Origin: an uncultured Chlorobiaceae bacterium
GTDB taxonomy: Bacteria; Bacteroidota; Chlorobiia; Chlorobiales; Chlorobiaceae
DNA: 38,685 nucleotides
Assembly: GCA_903882665.1 (NCBI GenBank)
Contig: CAIRXW010000020.1
Span: 1 to 38,685, forward strand
Direction of reading: 5' to 3'
The notes below the pieces were generated by a model. That model worked only from the letters and a program-made list of their open reading frames with translations. It had not been told where the DNA came from and did not search any database. A program made the position numbers and the translations under genes. Positions 18,509-26,454 of this stretch are shown piece by piece. Each line of letters opens with the position of its first letter. Position 1 is the first letter of the stretch.

Positions 18509-20224
18509 TCACCTCCTGCGCCTGCGATCATGTCCAGAGAGTCTCTCATGTTTTGCGTTATGGTGTTTTGCCGCCGAAACCTTCCTTGAGGATGAACGGC
18601 TGTTTCTAACAGTTCCCCTGAAATGTTTTTCCGCCGAAACATGCCTGGATGATGAACGGCTTTTAGTGATGAGAATCTCCTTGTCAAACTTGATAAGCTG
18701 ACCAGGAACAATCGTCGTCCTTCGACCAAGATCGTTCAGTGCGACCAGGCGCTGAAGGGTGGTATTATACTTTCTGGCAAGCAGTAAAAGAGAGTCACCT
18801 CTTTTTACCCTGTACCGTCCAATCGTTTTCTTGACAATAGTCGTCCTTTTGCCCTCACCTTTTTCCTGCCCTGCCTGGGATGACGTGGTGTTGTCAGTTG
18901 TACCGAAAACAATAAGCTTCTGCCCCGGGGTAACATCAGACTCTTTAAGGTTATTCCATGCTATAAGCTGACTGATATAGGCCCGGTACATCCTTGCAAT
19001 CGAGCCAAGACTCTCTCCCTGCTGCACAACATGGATCTTTCCACCCTTTTCTGCGGATCCCGGCTCTGCAGACTGCATGCGGGCGCCGGCATTGACACTT
19101 TCAAGCCTGGCATAAAGCCCCTCGCGTTCAGCGGTTGCTGCGGATTTATAGGCATAGATCTCCTCTTCCCGCTTCTGGAACTGGGCGATATATTTTTTAG
19201 GAAGCCGGATAACATTTGGCATTGAAGAGCTGGCTGAAGGAATAATGCCAAGCTTGTACTGCGGGTTAAGAAACTGGAGATCGCGCATCGGCACACCCAG
19301 TGTCTCATTAATCTGCTCGAACGACAAAAAACGGGTCGTTTGCAGTGTATCAACATCCTGATACAAAAATCCAGGTTCAACCGGACGGATATTATGCTCT
19401 TTATAATAGTTCATAATATAGTTCACCGCAATAAACGCAGGAATATAACCTCTGGTTTCGGCTGGCAGGTAATCCCATATTGCCCAATAATCCTTTATTC
19501 CGCCAGCCCTCCTGATCGCCTTGTTGACATTTCCCGGACCGGAATTATAAGCTGCAAGAGCGAGGAACCAGTCTCCGTAAATATTGTAGAGATCCCGCAA
19601 ATATCTGCTTGCAGCAATTGACGCCTTGTAAGGGTCGTACCGATCCTCAATAAAAGAGGATGATTGCAAACCATACATTTTTCCTGTTCCATACATAAAC
19701 TGCCACAACCCTCTTGCCCCGGCAGAAGAGACCGCCGTCGGATTGAGGGCAGATTCGACAATAGCGAGATATTTTATCTCAAGGGGAACATTATACTTAT
19801 CAAGCTTTTCCTCAAAAAGAGGGAAAAAGAGCTTGGTCAGCCCAAGAATTTTTGCCGTCGAACCTCTCTTGTCGACAGCATAGAGTCTGATAAATCCACG
19901 AACATGATCATTATAGACAAGATTGATCGCTGTTTTGCGTTTGAGGGCCGCAATTCTGGAGGCATAAACCGAATCACTGTACTGTGGTACAAAGGTAGAA
20001 GGAAAACCAAACTTGTCACCCTCTTTTAACGGAGCGGAAAAGTGCTCGTCCTTGAAATAGGTTGCATTCACCAGACTGTCAAGAATTTCGGCAACTGAGG
20101 AGTGGGCAAACAAATCCCTCTCTTTTGTAATGGAGTCAGCCGCACGAACAGGCAGGGCCAGAAACTGGAAAAAAAGTGCCAATAACAACACCTTGAGCAT
20201 CATGGAAGAAAAGCTGATTTTCAC
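18509..20224 (-). CDS. mltD: MltD-like lytic transglycosylase with two LysM domains
   Basis: A murein-cleaving lytic transglycosylase acting in the periplasm, 571 residues. A signal peptide ends near LPVRAADS. The SLT domain shows [11 protein letters not shown] with the catalytic Glu at about 157, then [10 protein letters not shown] and [12 protein letters not shown]. Two LysM peptidoglycan-binding domains follow, at about 398-440 ([16 protein letters not shown]) and 470-513 ([16 protein letters not shown]). The last 50 residues are an unusual, very basic Arg/Ser/Lys/His tail containing two copies of a 20-residue unit and ending in RRRRR. The GTG at 20224 and an ATG at 20203 are both possible starts; both keep the signal peptide. 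Confidence 0.93.
   Translation of the reverse strand: MKISFSSMMLKVLLLALFFQFLALPVRAADSITKERDLFAHSSVAEILDSLVNATYFKDEHFSAPLKEGDKFGFPSTFVPQYSDSVYASRIAALKRKTAINLVYNDHVRGFIRLYAVDKRGSTAKILGLTKLFFPLFEEKLDKYNVPLEIKYLAIVESALNPTAVSSAGARGLWQFMYGTGKMYGLQSSSFIEDRYDPYKASIAASRYLRDLYNIYGDWFLALAAYNSGPGNVNKAIRRAGGIKDYWAIWDYLPAETRGYIPAFIAVNYIMNYYKEHNIRPVEPGFLYQDVDTLQTTRFLSFEQINETLGVPMRDLQFLNPQYKLGIIPSASSSMPNVIRLPKKYIAQFQKREEEIYAYKSAATAEREGLYARLESVNAGARMQSAEPGSAEKGGKIHVVQQGESLGSIARMYRAYISQLIAWNNLKESDVTPGQKLIVFGTTDNTTSSQAGQEKGEGKRTTIVKKTIGRYRVKRGDSLLLLARKYNTTLQRLVALNDLGRRTTIVPGQLIKFDKEILITKSRSSSRHVSAEKHFRGTVRNSRSSSRKVSAAKHHNAKHERLSGHDRRRRR
18542..18661 (-). repeat. Two tandem 60-bp units in the mltD 3' end
   Basis: Units at 18602-18661 and 18542-18601 share the blocks GCCGTTCATC and GTTTCGGCGG at exactly 60-base spacing. 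They encode two 20-residue copies beginning [13 protein letters not shown] and [13 protein letters not shown]. The second halves of the units have diverged. Confidence 0.85.
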
Positions 20225-20377
20225 AAGCGGCAGTTTGAATTAGAGGAGTGGTTGTTAAACGATCCGTGCTGCAACAGCAAAAATCCACATTGAACCCTTC
20301 AAAGTAACATAAAAACAGTTCCTGACTATTACAATAATCGAGTGCGTTTCTTTCAGTACAAGGGAGTGAATCCTCGG

Positions 20378-21109
20378 TCAGTAGCTCACCTTCCACAGAA
20401 AAAGGCCGCCTGGCAACGCCGGATTGAGCTGACTCGTCATGACCCCGCTTTCAAGCATCCGGCTGAACTCTTCGGAAGAAAGTATCCCCTTTCCAGCACG
20501 AATCATGGCATCAACAAGATAGCGCACCATACTTCGTAAAAAGCGGTCCGCTGAAATCCGCAGCACCATAAAATCCTTGTCACGGTACCATTTGCAGGCT
20601 GTTACCGTACAGATTCGTCCGGGATTATCCCGGTTTTCCCTCGAAAATGCCAAAAAATCGTGTTTTCCGACCATGAGAGCCGCCAGTTGCTGCATGAGTG
20701 CCAGATCAAGCTTTCCGAAAGAACAGCCCGCAAACCGGCCATAAATTGCCGACGGCTCCTCAATAAGAAAGTAGCGGTACTGCCTCTGTCTGGCACTATG
20801 GCGGGCATGAAAATCCATATCAACCTCCACCGGATCGCTTATCCTGACTGTTTTGGGCAAAAGCGAATTCAATGAGTGAACAATTCTGGATGGCTCCAAA
20901 AGAGAGGCTGTAAAAAAATTTGCCGTCTGCGCTCTGGCATGAACCCCCTTGTCCGTTCTTCCTGCAGCGGCAAGAGAGACCCTTTCCTGCAAAATCTTGC
21001 CCAGAGCCGCCTCAATCTCCCCCTGTACCGTAACAAGAGCACCTGCCTGTCGTTGCCATCCGGCAAAAGAGGTTCCATCATATTCAACAGTAATCCGAAT
21101 GTTCTTCAT
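20378..21109 (-). CDS. truA: tRNA pseudouridine(38-40) synthase TruA
   Basis: Converts uridines 38-40 of the tRNA anticodon arm to pseudouridine. It has 243 residues from the ATG at 21109. The start ITVEYDGTSFAGWQRQ and the catalytic block AAGRTDKGVHARAQ (aspartate in RTDKG, about residue 50) are diagnostic. HARHSARQRQYRYFL and the C-terminal RFLRSMVRYLVDAMI are also family-typical. The open frame continues 113 codons upstream without homology to TruA, so I trim it to the conserved start. It is divergent from the GH13-like gene, with only about 70 bases between. Confidence 0.96.
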   Translation of the reverse strand: MKNIRITVEYDGTSFAGWQRQAGALVTVQGEIEAALGKILQERVSLAAAGRTDKGVHARAQTANFFTASLLEPSRIVHSLNSLLPKTVRISDPVEVDMDFHARHSARQRQYRYFLIEEPSAIYGRFAGCSFGKLDLALMQQLAALMVGKHDFLAFSRENRDNPGRICTVTACKWYRDKDFMVLRISADRFLRSMVRYLVDAMIRAGKGILSSEEFSRMLESGVMTSQLNPALPGGLFLWKVSY

Positions 21110-21181
21110 AAAGAGAAATAAAATCTTTAGTACATTACGTTTCAAATAATAATTACCTTCCCGAAAAACAATACCATCACG

Positions 21182-23098
21182 TTGCAGAAAACCCACCTTG
21201 CATCGCTCCTTCATGCGCTGAAAAGTCTTCAAAGTGCTGAAACCGGAAGCGGCTACTGCGTACCCGGCATCTGGAGCGGAAAAGAGAGCGGTACCGAACA
21301 GGTCAATCCCGCCTCGTACTTCGCTCACATCATCGAAACAATCCTCTCTAAATGCGAGAACCATGCCCCAAAAGAAAGTGATGGCGACTGGAAAAACAAA
21401 GCGGTAGTCTACAACCTCTTTGTCCGCCTCGCAGCAGCCTTTGACCATAACGGCGATGGCTCCATCAGCACGGAACCGCTTTCATGCGGCTTCAGGGAGA
21501 CCGGTACCCTCCTGAAAGCTATCGCGCTCCTGCCGTATATAAAAAATCTCGGGGCAAATACCATCTACCTTCTTCCGCTCACCGAAATAGGCATAAAAAG
21601 CAGAAAAGGCTCTCTCGGCTCCCCCTATGCCGTTAAAAATCCCCGAAAGCTTGACCCATTGCTTGCTGAACCCGCACTTGGGCTTTCAGCAGAACACCTC
21701 CTCAAAGCATTTGTTGAGGCGGCACATATCCTTGACATGCACGTCGTTATGGAGTTTGTCTTCAGGACAACCTCTGTTGACAGCACCTGGATACAGGAAC
21801 ATCCTGAATGGTTTTATTGGCTGAAAGAGAATGAGCGTACCCGAAACTATGGGCCACCCCATTTTGACCAGCAGACACTCAACCGCATTTATGAGGTTGT
21901 TGATCGCCATGAACTGCATAATCTCCCCTGCCCCCCGGCCGTATACCGTGAACAGTTTGTTGAGCAACCCGTAACGCTTCACAGAGAGGACGATACCCTT
22001 CAGGGCACTGCGGCAGACGGCACGGCATGCCGTATTGCAAGCGCCTTCTCCGACTGGCCTCCTGACGACCAGCAACCGGCATGGAGCGATGTCACCTATC
22101 TGAAAATGCACACCCATGAGGCATTCAACTACATTGCATACAACACCATAAGGATGTACGACCGTGCACTCGACAATCCCGCCACCTTCAACAGCACTCT
22201 CTGGGAAGAGATTTCGGATATCATCCCCAGCTTTCAGGAAAAGTACCAGATTGACGGCGCAATGATCGATATGGGCCATGCCCTGCCGACACGGCTCAAA
22301 CAGACGATTGTTTGCAAGGCACGCGAAAAAAGGGCTGACTTTGCCTTCTGGGATGAAAATTTCAATCCAACTCCCGAAATTCGCAATGAAGGATTTGACG
22401 CGGTCTTCGGCTCTCTCCCCTTTGTCATCCACGATATTGTCTTTATCCGTGGGCTGCTGAACCACCTGAACAAAACCGGTGTTGCACTGCCCTTTTTCGG
22501 AACAGGAGAAAATCACAATACTCCACGGCTCTGTTTCCGTTATCCATGCCAGGAAGCAGGCCGTAACCACTCCATCTTTATCTTTACCCTGAGTGCCATA
22601 CTGCCAACCATCCCGTTTATCCATTCAGGCATGGAACTCTGCGAATGGTATCCGGTAAACCTCGGGCTGAATTTCACCGACTCCGACCGGGCACTTTACC
22701 CGCCGGAAAAACTGCCCCTCTTCAGCGCATTCAGTTTCGACTGGGAAAAGAACAACGGCCTCGCTCCACTCAACAGCTATATCCGCAAAATCATTGAGAT
22801 ACGCTCACACTACCTCGATTTGGTACTCTCGGGCGAACCCGGCTCGATAACCATTCCCTATACCAGCCAGCCGGAGCTTTTTGCCGTCATGAGAACCGTT
22901 GCCAGCCGCTCGCTTCTGTTTGTCGGCAACAGCAATACGAACGAAACAAGGGCCGGCTGGCTTGAATTCAGCATGAAAAACGGTTCTCTTTTTGAGTTGA
23001 TCAGCAAAAAAGAGCGTCCGATAAAAGAGCACCGACTTGAAGTGAGCTGCAAACCGGGCGAGTGCATGCTCTTTGAACTTCCACATGATGAGCCCTGA
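21182..23098 (+). CDS. GH13 alpha-amylase-like protein with altered catalytic motifs
   Basis: A 638-residue protein with an alpha-amylase (GH13) barrel; no signal peptide, so cytoplasmic. The barrel starts near [19 protein letters not shown] (about 76). Conserved GH13 regions can be placed but deviate. Region I is [11 protein letters not shown] (187-197), with Glu for Asp and Arg-Thr for Asn-His. Region II is [12 protein letters not shown], with the nucleophile Asp at 363 but Met361 where Arg is usual. Region III WDENFN keeps Glu392. Region IV is GENHNTPR, with Asn446 where the transition-state Asp should be. It may act on alpha-glucans in a modified way or be a binding pseudo-enzyme. The start is TTG at 21182; no in-frame ATG lies near. 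A PfkB kinase gene follows. Confidence 0.85.
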   Translation: MQKTHLASLLHALKSLQSAETGSGYCVPGIWSGKESGTEQVNPASYFAHIIETILSKCENHAPKESDGDWKNKAVVYNLFVRLAAAFDHNGDGSISTEPLSCGFRETGTLLKAIALLPYIKNLGANTIYLLPLTEIGIKSRKGSLGSPYAVKNPRKLDPLLAEPALGLSAEHLLKAFVEAAHILDMHVVMEFVFRTTSVDSTWIQEHPEWFYWLKENERTRNYGPPHFDQQTLNRIYEVVDRHELHNLPCPPAVYREQFVEQPVTLHREDDTLQGTAADGTACRIASAFSDWPPDDQQPAWSDVTYLKMHTHEAFNYIAYNTIRMYDRALDNPATFNSTLWEEISDIIPSFQEKYQIDGAMIDMGHALPTRLKQTIVCKAREKRADFAFWDENFNPTPEIRNEGFDAVFGSLPFVIHDIVFIRGLLNHLNKTGVALPFFGTGENHNTPRLCFRYPCQEAGRNHSIFIFTLSAILPTIPFIHSGMELCEWYPVNLGLNFTDSDRALYPPEKLPLFSAFSFDWEKNNGLAPLNSYIRKIIEIRSHYLDLVLSGEPGSITIPYTSQPELFAVMRTVASRSLLFVGNSNTNETRAGWLEFSMKNGSLFELISKKERPIKEHRLEVSCKPGECMLFELPHDEP

Positions 23099-23161
23099 AA
23101 AAAATTCCAGGTGAAAAACGTATCTTTTGAACTTTTCCGTTAACCAAATCCATCTTTTCCT

Positions 23162-24073
23162 ATGTCTATCCTTATTGTCGGCTCCCTTGCCTTTGACGAC
23201 ATCGAAACCCCTTTTGGACGCTCCGACAACACCCTTGGCGGTTCATCCACCTACATTGCCCTCTCTGCAAGCTATTTTACCGACCAAATCCAGATGGTTG
23301 GTGTCGTCGGATCCGACTTTGAGGAGAAACATTTTGAGCTGCTGCACTCCAGAAACATCGACACCAAAGGAGTTCAGATGGTTGAAGAGGGGAAAACCTT
23401 CCGCTGGGCTGGCCGTTATCACTACGACATGAACACCCGCGACACGCTCGACACCCAGTTGAACGTCTTTGCCGATTTTGACCCAATGGTACCTCATCAG
23501 TACCAGAATGCGGATTTTGTCTGTCTCGGCAATATCGATCCTGAACTGCAACTCAAGGTACTTGACCAGATCAGCAAGCCAAAGCTCGTCATCCTCGATA
23601 CCATGAATTTCTGGATTGAAGGAAAACCTGAAGAACTCAAAAAAACCCTTGAGCGGGTTGATATCTTCATCCTCAACGACAGTGAGGCAAGACTTTTAAG
23701 CGGAGACCCGAACCTTGTTAAATCAGCAAGAATCATCCGCCAGATGGGCCCGAAAACCCTGATCATAAAAAAAGGCGAACACGGTGCCCTGCTCTTTACT
23801 GAAAATGGCATCTTTTCAGCTCCAGCCTTTCCGCTCGAATCCATTTATGACCCCACCGGTGCCGGCGACACCTTTGCCGGAGGTTTTATCGGCCACCTTT
23901 CCCGCTGTGAAACCATCACCGACACGGAGATGCGCAGGGCAGTGCTCTACGGCAGCGCGATGGCCAGCTTCTGCGTGGAAAAATTTGGTACCGAAAAAAT
24001 TGCAGCACTTGACCTGCTTGAAATCGAAGACCGCTTTCAGAGCTTCCGGGAGCTTTCAAGAATTGACGAATAG
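23162..24073 (+). CDS. PfkB-family sugar/nucleoside kinase
   Basis: A 303-residue ribokinase/PfkB-family kinase; transfers phosphate from ATP to a sugar or nucleoside in the cytoplasm. The N-terminal MSILIVGSLAFDDIETPFG and GGSSTYIALSASYF match the substrate-binding region. The C-terminal signature YDPTGAGDTFAGGFIG (catalytic Asp at about 236) is intact. The substrate is not determinable. The gene follows the GH13-like gene by about 60 bases and precedes a sodium:solute symporter by 34, so the three probably form one transcript and could serve one sugar or nucleoside. Confidence 0.93.
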   Translation: MSILIVGSLAFDDIETPFGRSDNTLGGSSTYIALSASYFTDQIQMVGVVGSDFEEKHFELLHSRNIDTKGVQMVEEGKTFRWAGRYHYDMNTRDTLDTQLNVFADFDPMVPHQYQNADFVCLGNIDPELQLKVLDQISKPKLVILDTMNFWIEGKPEELKKTLERVDIFILNDSEARLLSGDPNLVKSARIIRQMGPKTLIIKKGEHGALLFTENGIFSAPAFPLESIYDPTGAGDTFAGGFIGHLSRCETITDTEMRRAVLYGSAMASFCVEKFGTEKIAALDLLEIEDRFQSFRELSRIDE

Positions 24074-24107
24074 AGGTTACCGACAACAATAATTTCAAAA
24101 AAAAGAG

Positions 24108-25865
24108 ATGGAACAGCTCAACCTGCTTGATTACAGTTTCATCGTCGGCTATTTGCTGCTGACGCTTGTTATCGGTCTCTGGTTCTCCCGACGCGCTTCG
24201 GAAAATGTCGGTGAATTTTTTCTATCAGGGCGCCAACTCCCCTGGTGGATTGCCGGTACCGGCATGGTAGCGACAACCTTTGCCGCCGACACTCCCCTGG
24301 CGGTAGCAGGATTTGTAGCCAAAAACGGCATTGCCGGCAACTGGGTCTGGTGGACCTTTGTTTCAGGCGGGATGCTGACCGTCTTCTTTTTTGCCCGGCT
24401 CTGGCGGAGGGCGGAAATTTTGACCGACCTTGAATTCATCGAGCTGCGCTACAGCGGCCCGGCAGCCAGATTCCTGCGCGGCTTCAAGGCTATCTATTTT
24501 GGCCTCTTCATCAACGCCGTCATTATCGGCTGGGTCAACCTCGCCATGTTCAAGATCATCAGAATCATGGTACCGGAACTGAACCCCGAACTGGCAATTG
24601 TCATCCTCGTGCTGCTGACCACTTTTTATTCCGGCCTTTCCGGGCTCTGGGGTGTCTCTATTACCGATGCGGTACAATTTGTCATCGCCATGACAGGCTG
24701 TATCATTCTTGCCGTCCTTGCCGTTCAGTCACCCGTGGTAGTCTCTGCCGGAGGACTGACCAAAGCCCTTCCTGGCTGGATGTTCGACTTTTTCCCCACC
24801 TTCAGCTCATCAGGCAAAAGTATTACGGGAGCTGTCGCCCTTCCCTTCATCTCTTTTGCAGCCATGGCATTTGTCCAGTGGTGGTCATCATGGTACCCCG
24901 GAGCTGAACCCGGCGGCGGAGGGTATATCGCCCAGCGCATGATGAGCGCCAAAAACGAAAAACACTCGCTTCTTGCAACGCTCTGGTTTACCGTTGCCCA
25001 TTACTGCCTGAGACCGTGGCCATGGATCATCGTTGGCCTTGTCAGCCTCGTCATGTTTCCCGACCTGCCGATGAACCAGAAAGAAGATGGTTACGTCTAC
25101 GTCATGAAAGCGGTACTCCCTCCCGGACTGAAAGGGTTGCTGATCGCTGCCTTCCTTGCCGCCTACATGTCAACGCTCTCAACTCACCTGAACTGGGGCA
25201 CAAGCTACCTCATCAACGACTTCTACCGGCGCTTCCTGAAAACAGGCGCAAGTGAAAAGCACTATGTCACGATCTCCAAAATCACCACATTTCTGACTGC
25301 CGCATTTGCACTCTACATAACCTTCTTTGTGCTCGACACCATCACCGGAGCTTGGGAGTTCATCATCCAATGCGGTGCAGGCACCGGCTTTGTCCTCATT
25401 CTTCGCTGGTTCTGGTGGAGACTGAATGCCTGGTCGGAAATAACCTCCATGGTGGCGCCCTTCATCGCCTTCACCTTTTTACAACTCTTTACCACCATCA
25501 CCTTTCCGTTCTCGATTTTTTACATCGTTGCCTTTACCATCACCGCAACCCTGATCGTCACCTTTCTGACGCCACCAACCGAAACAGCGCAGTTGGAGAT
25601 CTTCTACAGAACCACGCGCGTCGGAGGCCGGCTCTGGAAAAAAATCTCAAAAAACCTGCCCGATGTTGAGTCCGACACCGGCTTCGTCATGCTCTTTGTT
25701 GACTGGGCACTCGGCATCATCATGATCTATGCAATCCTGTTCGGTACCGGAAAATTTATCTTTGGCGACATCCTCCAGGGATCACTCTATCTTGGATCAG
25801 GCATCATTGCCGGATCACTCATCTTTGCTGACCTGAACCGCAGGGGCTGGAACAACCTGAACTGA
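24108..25865 (+). CDS. Sodium:solute symporter (SSF family)
   Basis: A 585-residue inner-membrane transporter of the SSS/SSF family (PutP/SGLT-like), using a sodium gradient to import a solute. It begins with a short periplasmic tail and a hydrophobic helix (FIVGYLLLTLVIGLWFS). The conserved SENVGEFFLSGRQLPWWIAGTG and VATTFAADTPLAVAGFVAKNG follow; the paired small residues after TTFAA are in the sodium-binding segment. I count about 13 to 15 hydrophobic helices. SSWYPGAEPGGGGYIAQRMMSAK matches family loop 6. The substrate is unknown. AAAAAGAG directly precedes the ATG. maf follows after 10 bases. Confidence 0.94.
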   Translation: MEQLNLLDYSFIVGYLLLTLVIGLWFSRRASENVGEFFLSGRQLPWWIAGTGMVATTFAADTPLAVAGFVAKNGIAGNWVWWTFVSGGMLTVFFFARLWRRAEILTDLEFIELRYSGPAARFLRGFKAIYFGLFINAVIIGWVNLAMFKIIRIMVPELNPELAIVILVLLTTFYSGLSGLWGVSITDAVQFVIAMTGCIILAVLAVQSPVVVSAGGLTKALPGWMFDFFPTFSSSGKSITGAVALPFISFAAMAFVQWWSSWYPGAEPGGGGYIAQRMMSAKNEKHSLLATLWFTVAHYCLRPWPWIIVGLVSLVMFPDLPMNQKEDGYVYVMKAVLPPGLKGLLIAAFLAAYMSTLSTHLNWGTSYLINDFYRRFLKTGASEKHYVTISKITTFLTAAFALYITFFVLDTITGAWEFIIQCGAGTGFVLILRWFWWRLNAWSEITSMVAPFIAFTFLQLFTTITFPFSIFYIVAFTITATLIVTFLTPPTETAQLEIFYRTTRVGGRLWKKISKNLPDVESDTGFVMLFVDWALGIIMIYAILFGTGKFIFGDILQGSLYLGSGIIAGSLIFADLNRRGWNNLN

Positions 25866-25875
25866 TAAGGGAACC

Positions 25876-26454
25876 ATGGCCAAACCGGCACTTATCCTTG
25901 CATCGCAGTCACCAAGACGACGGGAAATTCTCTCGTTGACGCTTCTGCATTTTGAAACCATGGCGGTCGAGACCCCGGAAGTGCTCGATCCCTTGTACTC
26001 AATCGAAGAAAATGTCACCAGAATCTCGCTTGAAAAAGCTGAGGCAGCCACACTGCTGCTGCCGGAGAAAAGGAAAAACAACATCATTCTTGCTGCCGAT
26101 ACCGTCGTGGCAAAAGGCAACCGGATCTATGGAAAACCGGCAGGATTTGATGATGCGTTCGATATGCTCAAAAGCCTCCAGAACCGCTCGCACCGGGTCT
26201 ACACTGGTTTTGTGCTCCTTTACGGCGGCAAAGCCCACACCGAATGCGTGACGACAACCGTAGAGTTTGAGCCCATAAGTGACAACGAGATCAAACGCTA
26301 CCTTCTCTCTGAAAAACCTTATGACAAAGCTGGGGCCTACGGCATTCAGGATCCCCTGATGGCCTGCCACGTCCGGCGAATTGAGGGGTGCTACTACAAC
26401 GTTGTCGGCCTCCCCCTCTCAAGGGTCTGCAAGGCGCTCAAAGCCTTCCTGTAA
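25876..26454 (+). CDS. maf: Maf-like nucleoside triphosphate pyrophosphatase
   Basis: A nucleotide-cleaning pyrophosphatase of the Maf/HAM1-like fold, hydrolysing non-canonical or modified NTPs (dTTP/UTP or m7GTP types); cytoplasmic, 192 residues. Motifs are LILASQSPRRREIL, the catalytic AADTVVAKGN (Asp at about 76), GKPAGFDDAFDML, HRVYTGFVL and DKAGAYGIQDP. KAGAYGIQ fits the YhdE/dTTPase branch. A good ribosome binding site (AAGGGA) precedes the ATG. Its 3' end overlaps the convergent GGDEF gene by 61 bases, with no terminator between. Confidence 0.96.
   Translation: MAKPALILASQSPRRREILSLTLLHFETMAVETPEVLDPLYSIEENVTRISLEKAEAATLLLPEKRKNNIILAADTVVAKGNRIYGKPAGFDDAFDMLKSLQNRSHRVYTGFVLLYGGKAHTECVTTTVEFEPISDNEIKRYLLSEKPYDKAGAYGIQDPLMACHVRRIEGCYYNVVGLPLSRVCKALKAFL

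Noticed and set aside
20378-21448. 356-codon frame that would extend truA upstream by 113 codons
   Set aside because: The extension is unlike TruA and runs across the divergent GH13-like gene start; the family begins at the ATG at 21109.
21686-22624. 312-codon antisense open frame inside the GH13-like gene
   Set aside because: The sense strand has clear GH13 fold motifs; the antisense product has no family features and is a codon-bias shadow.
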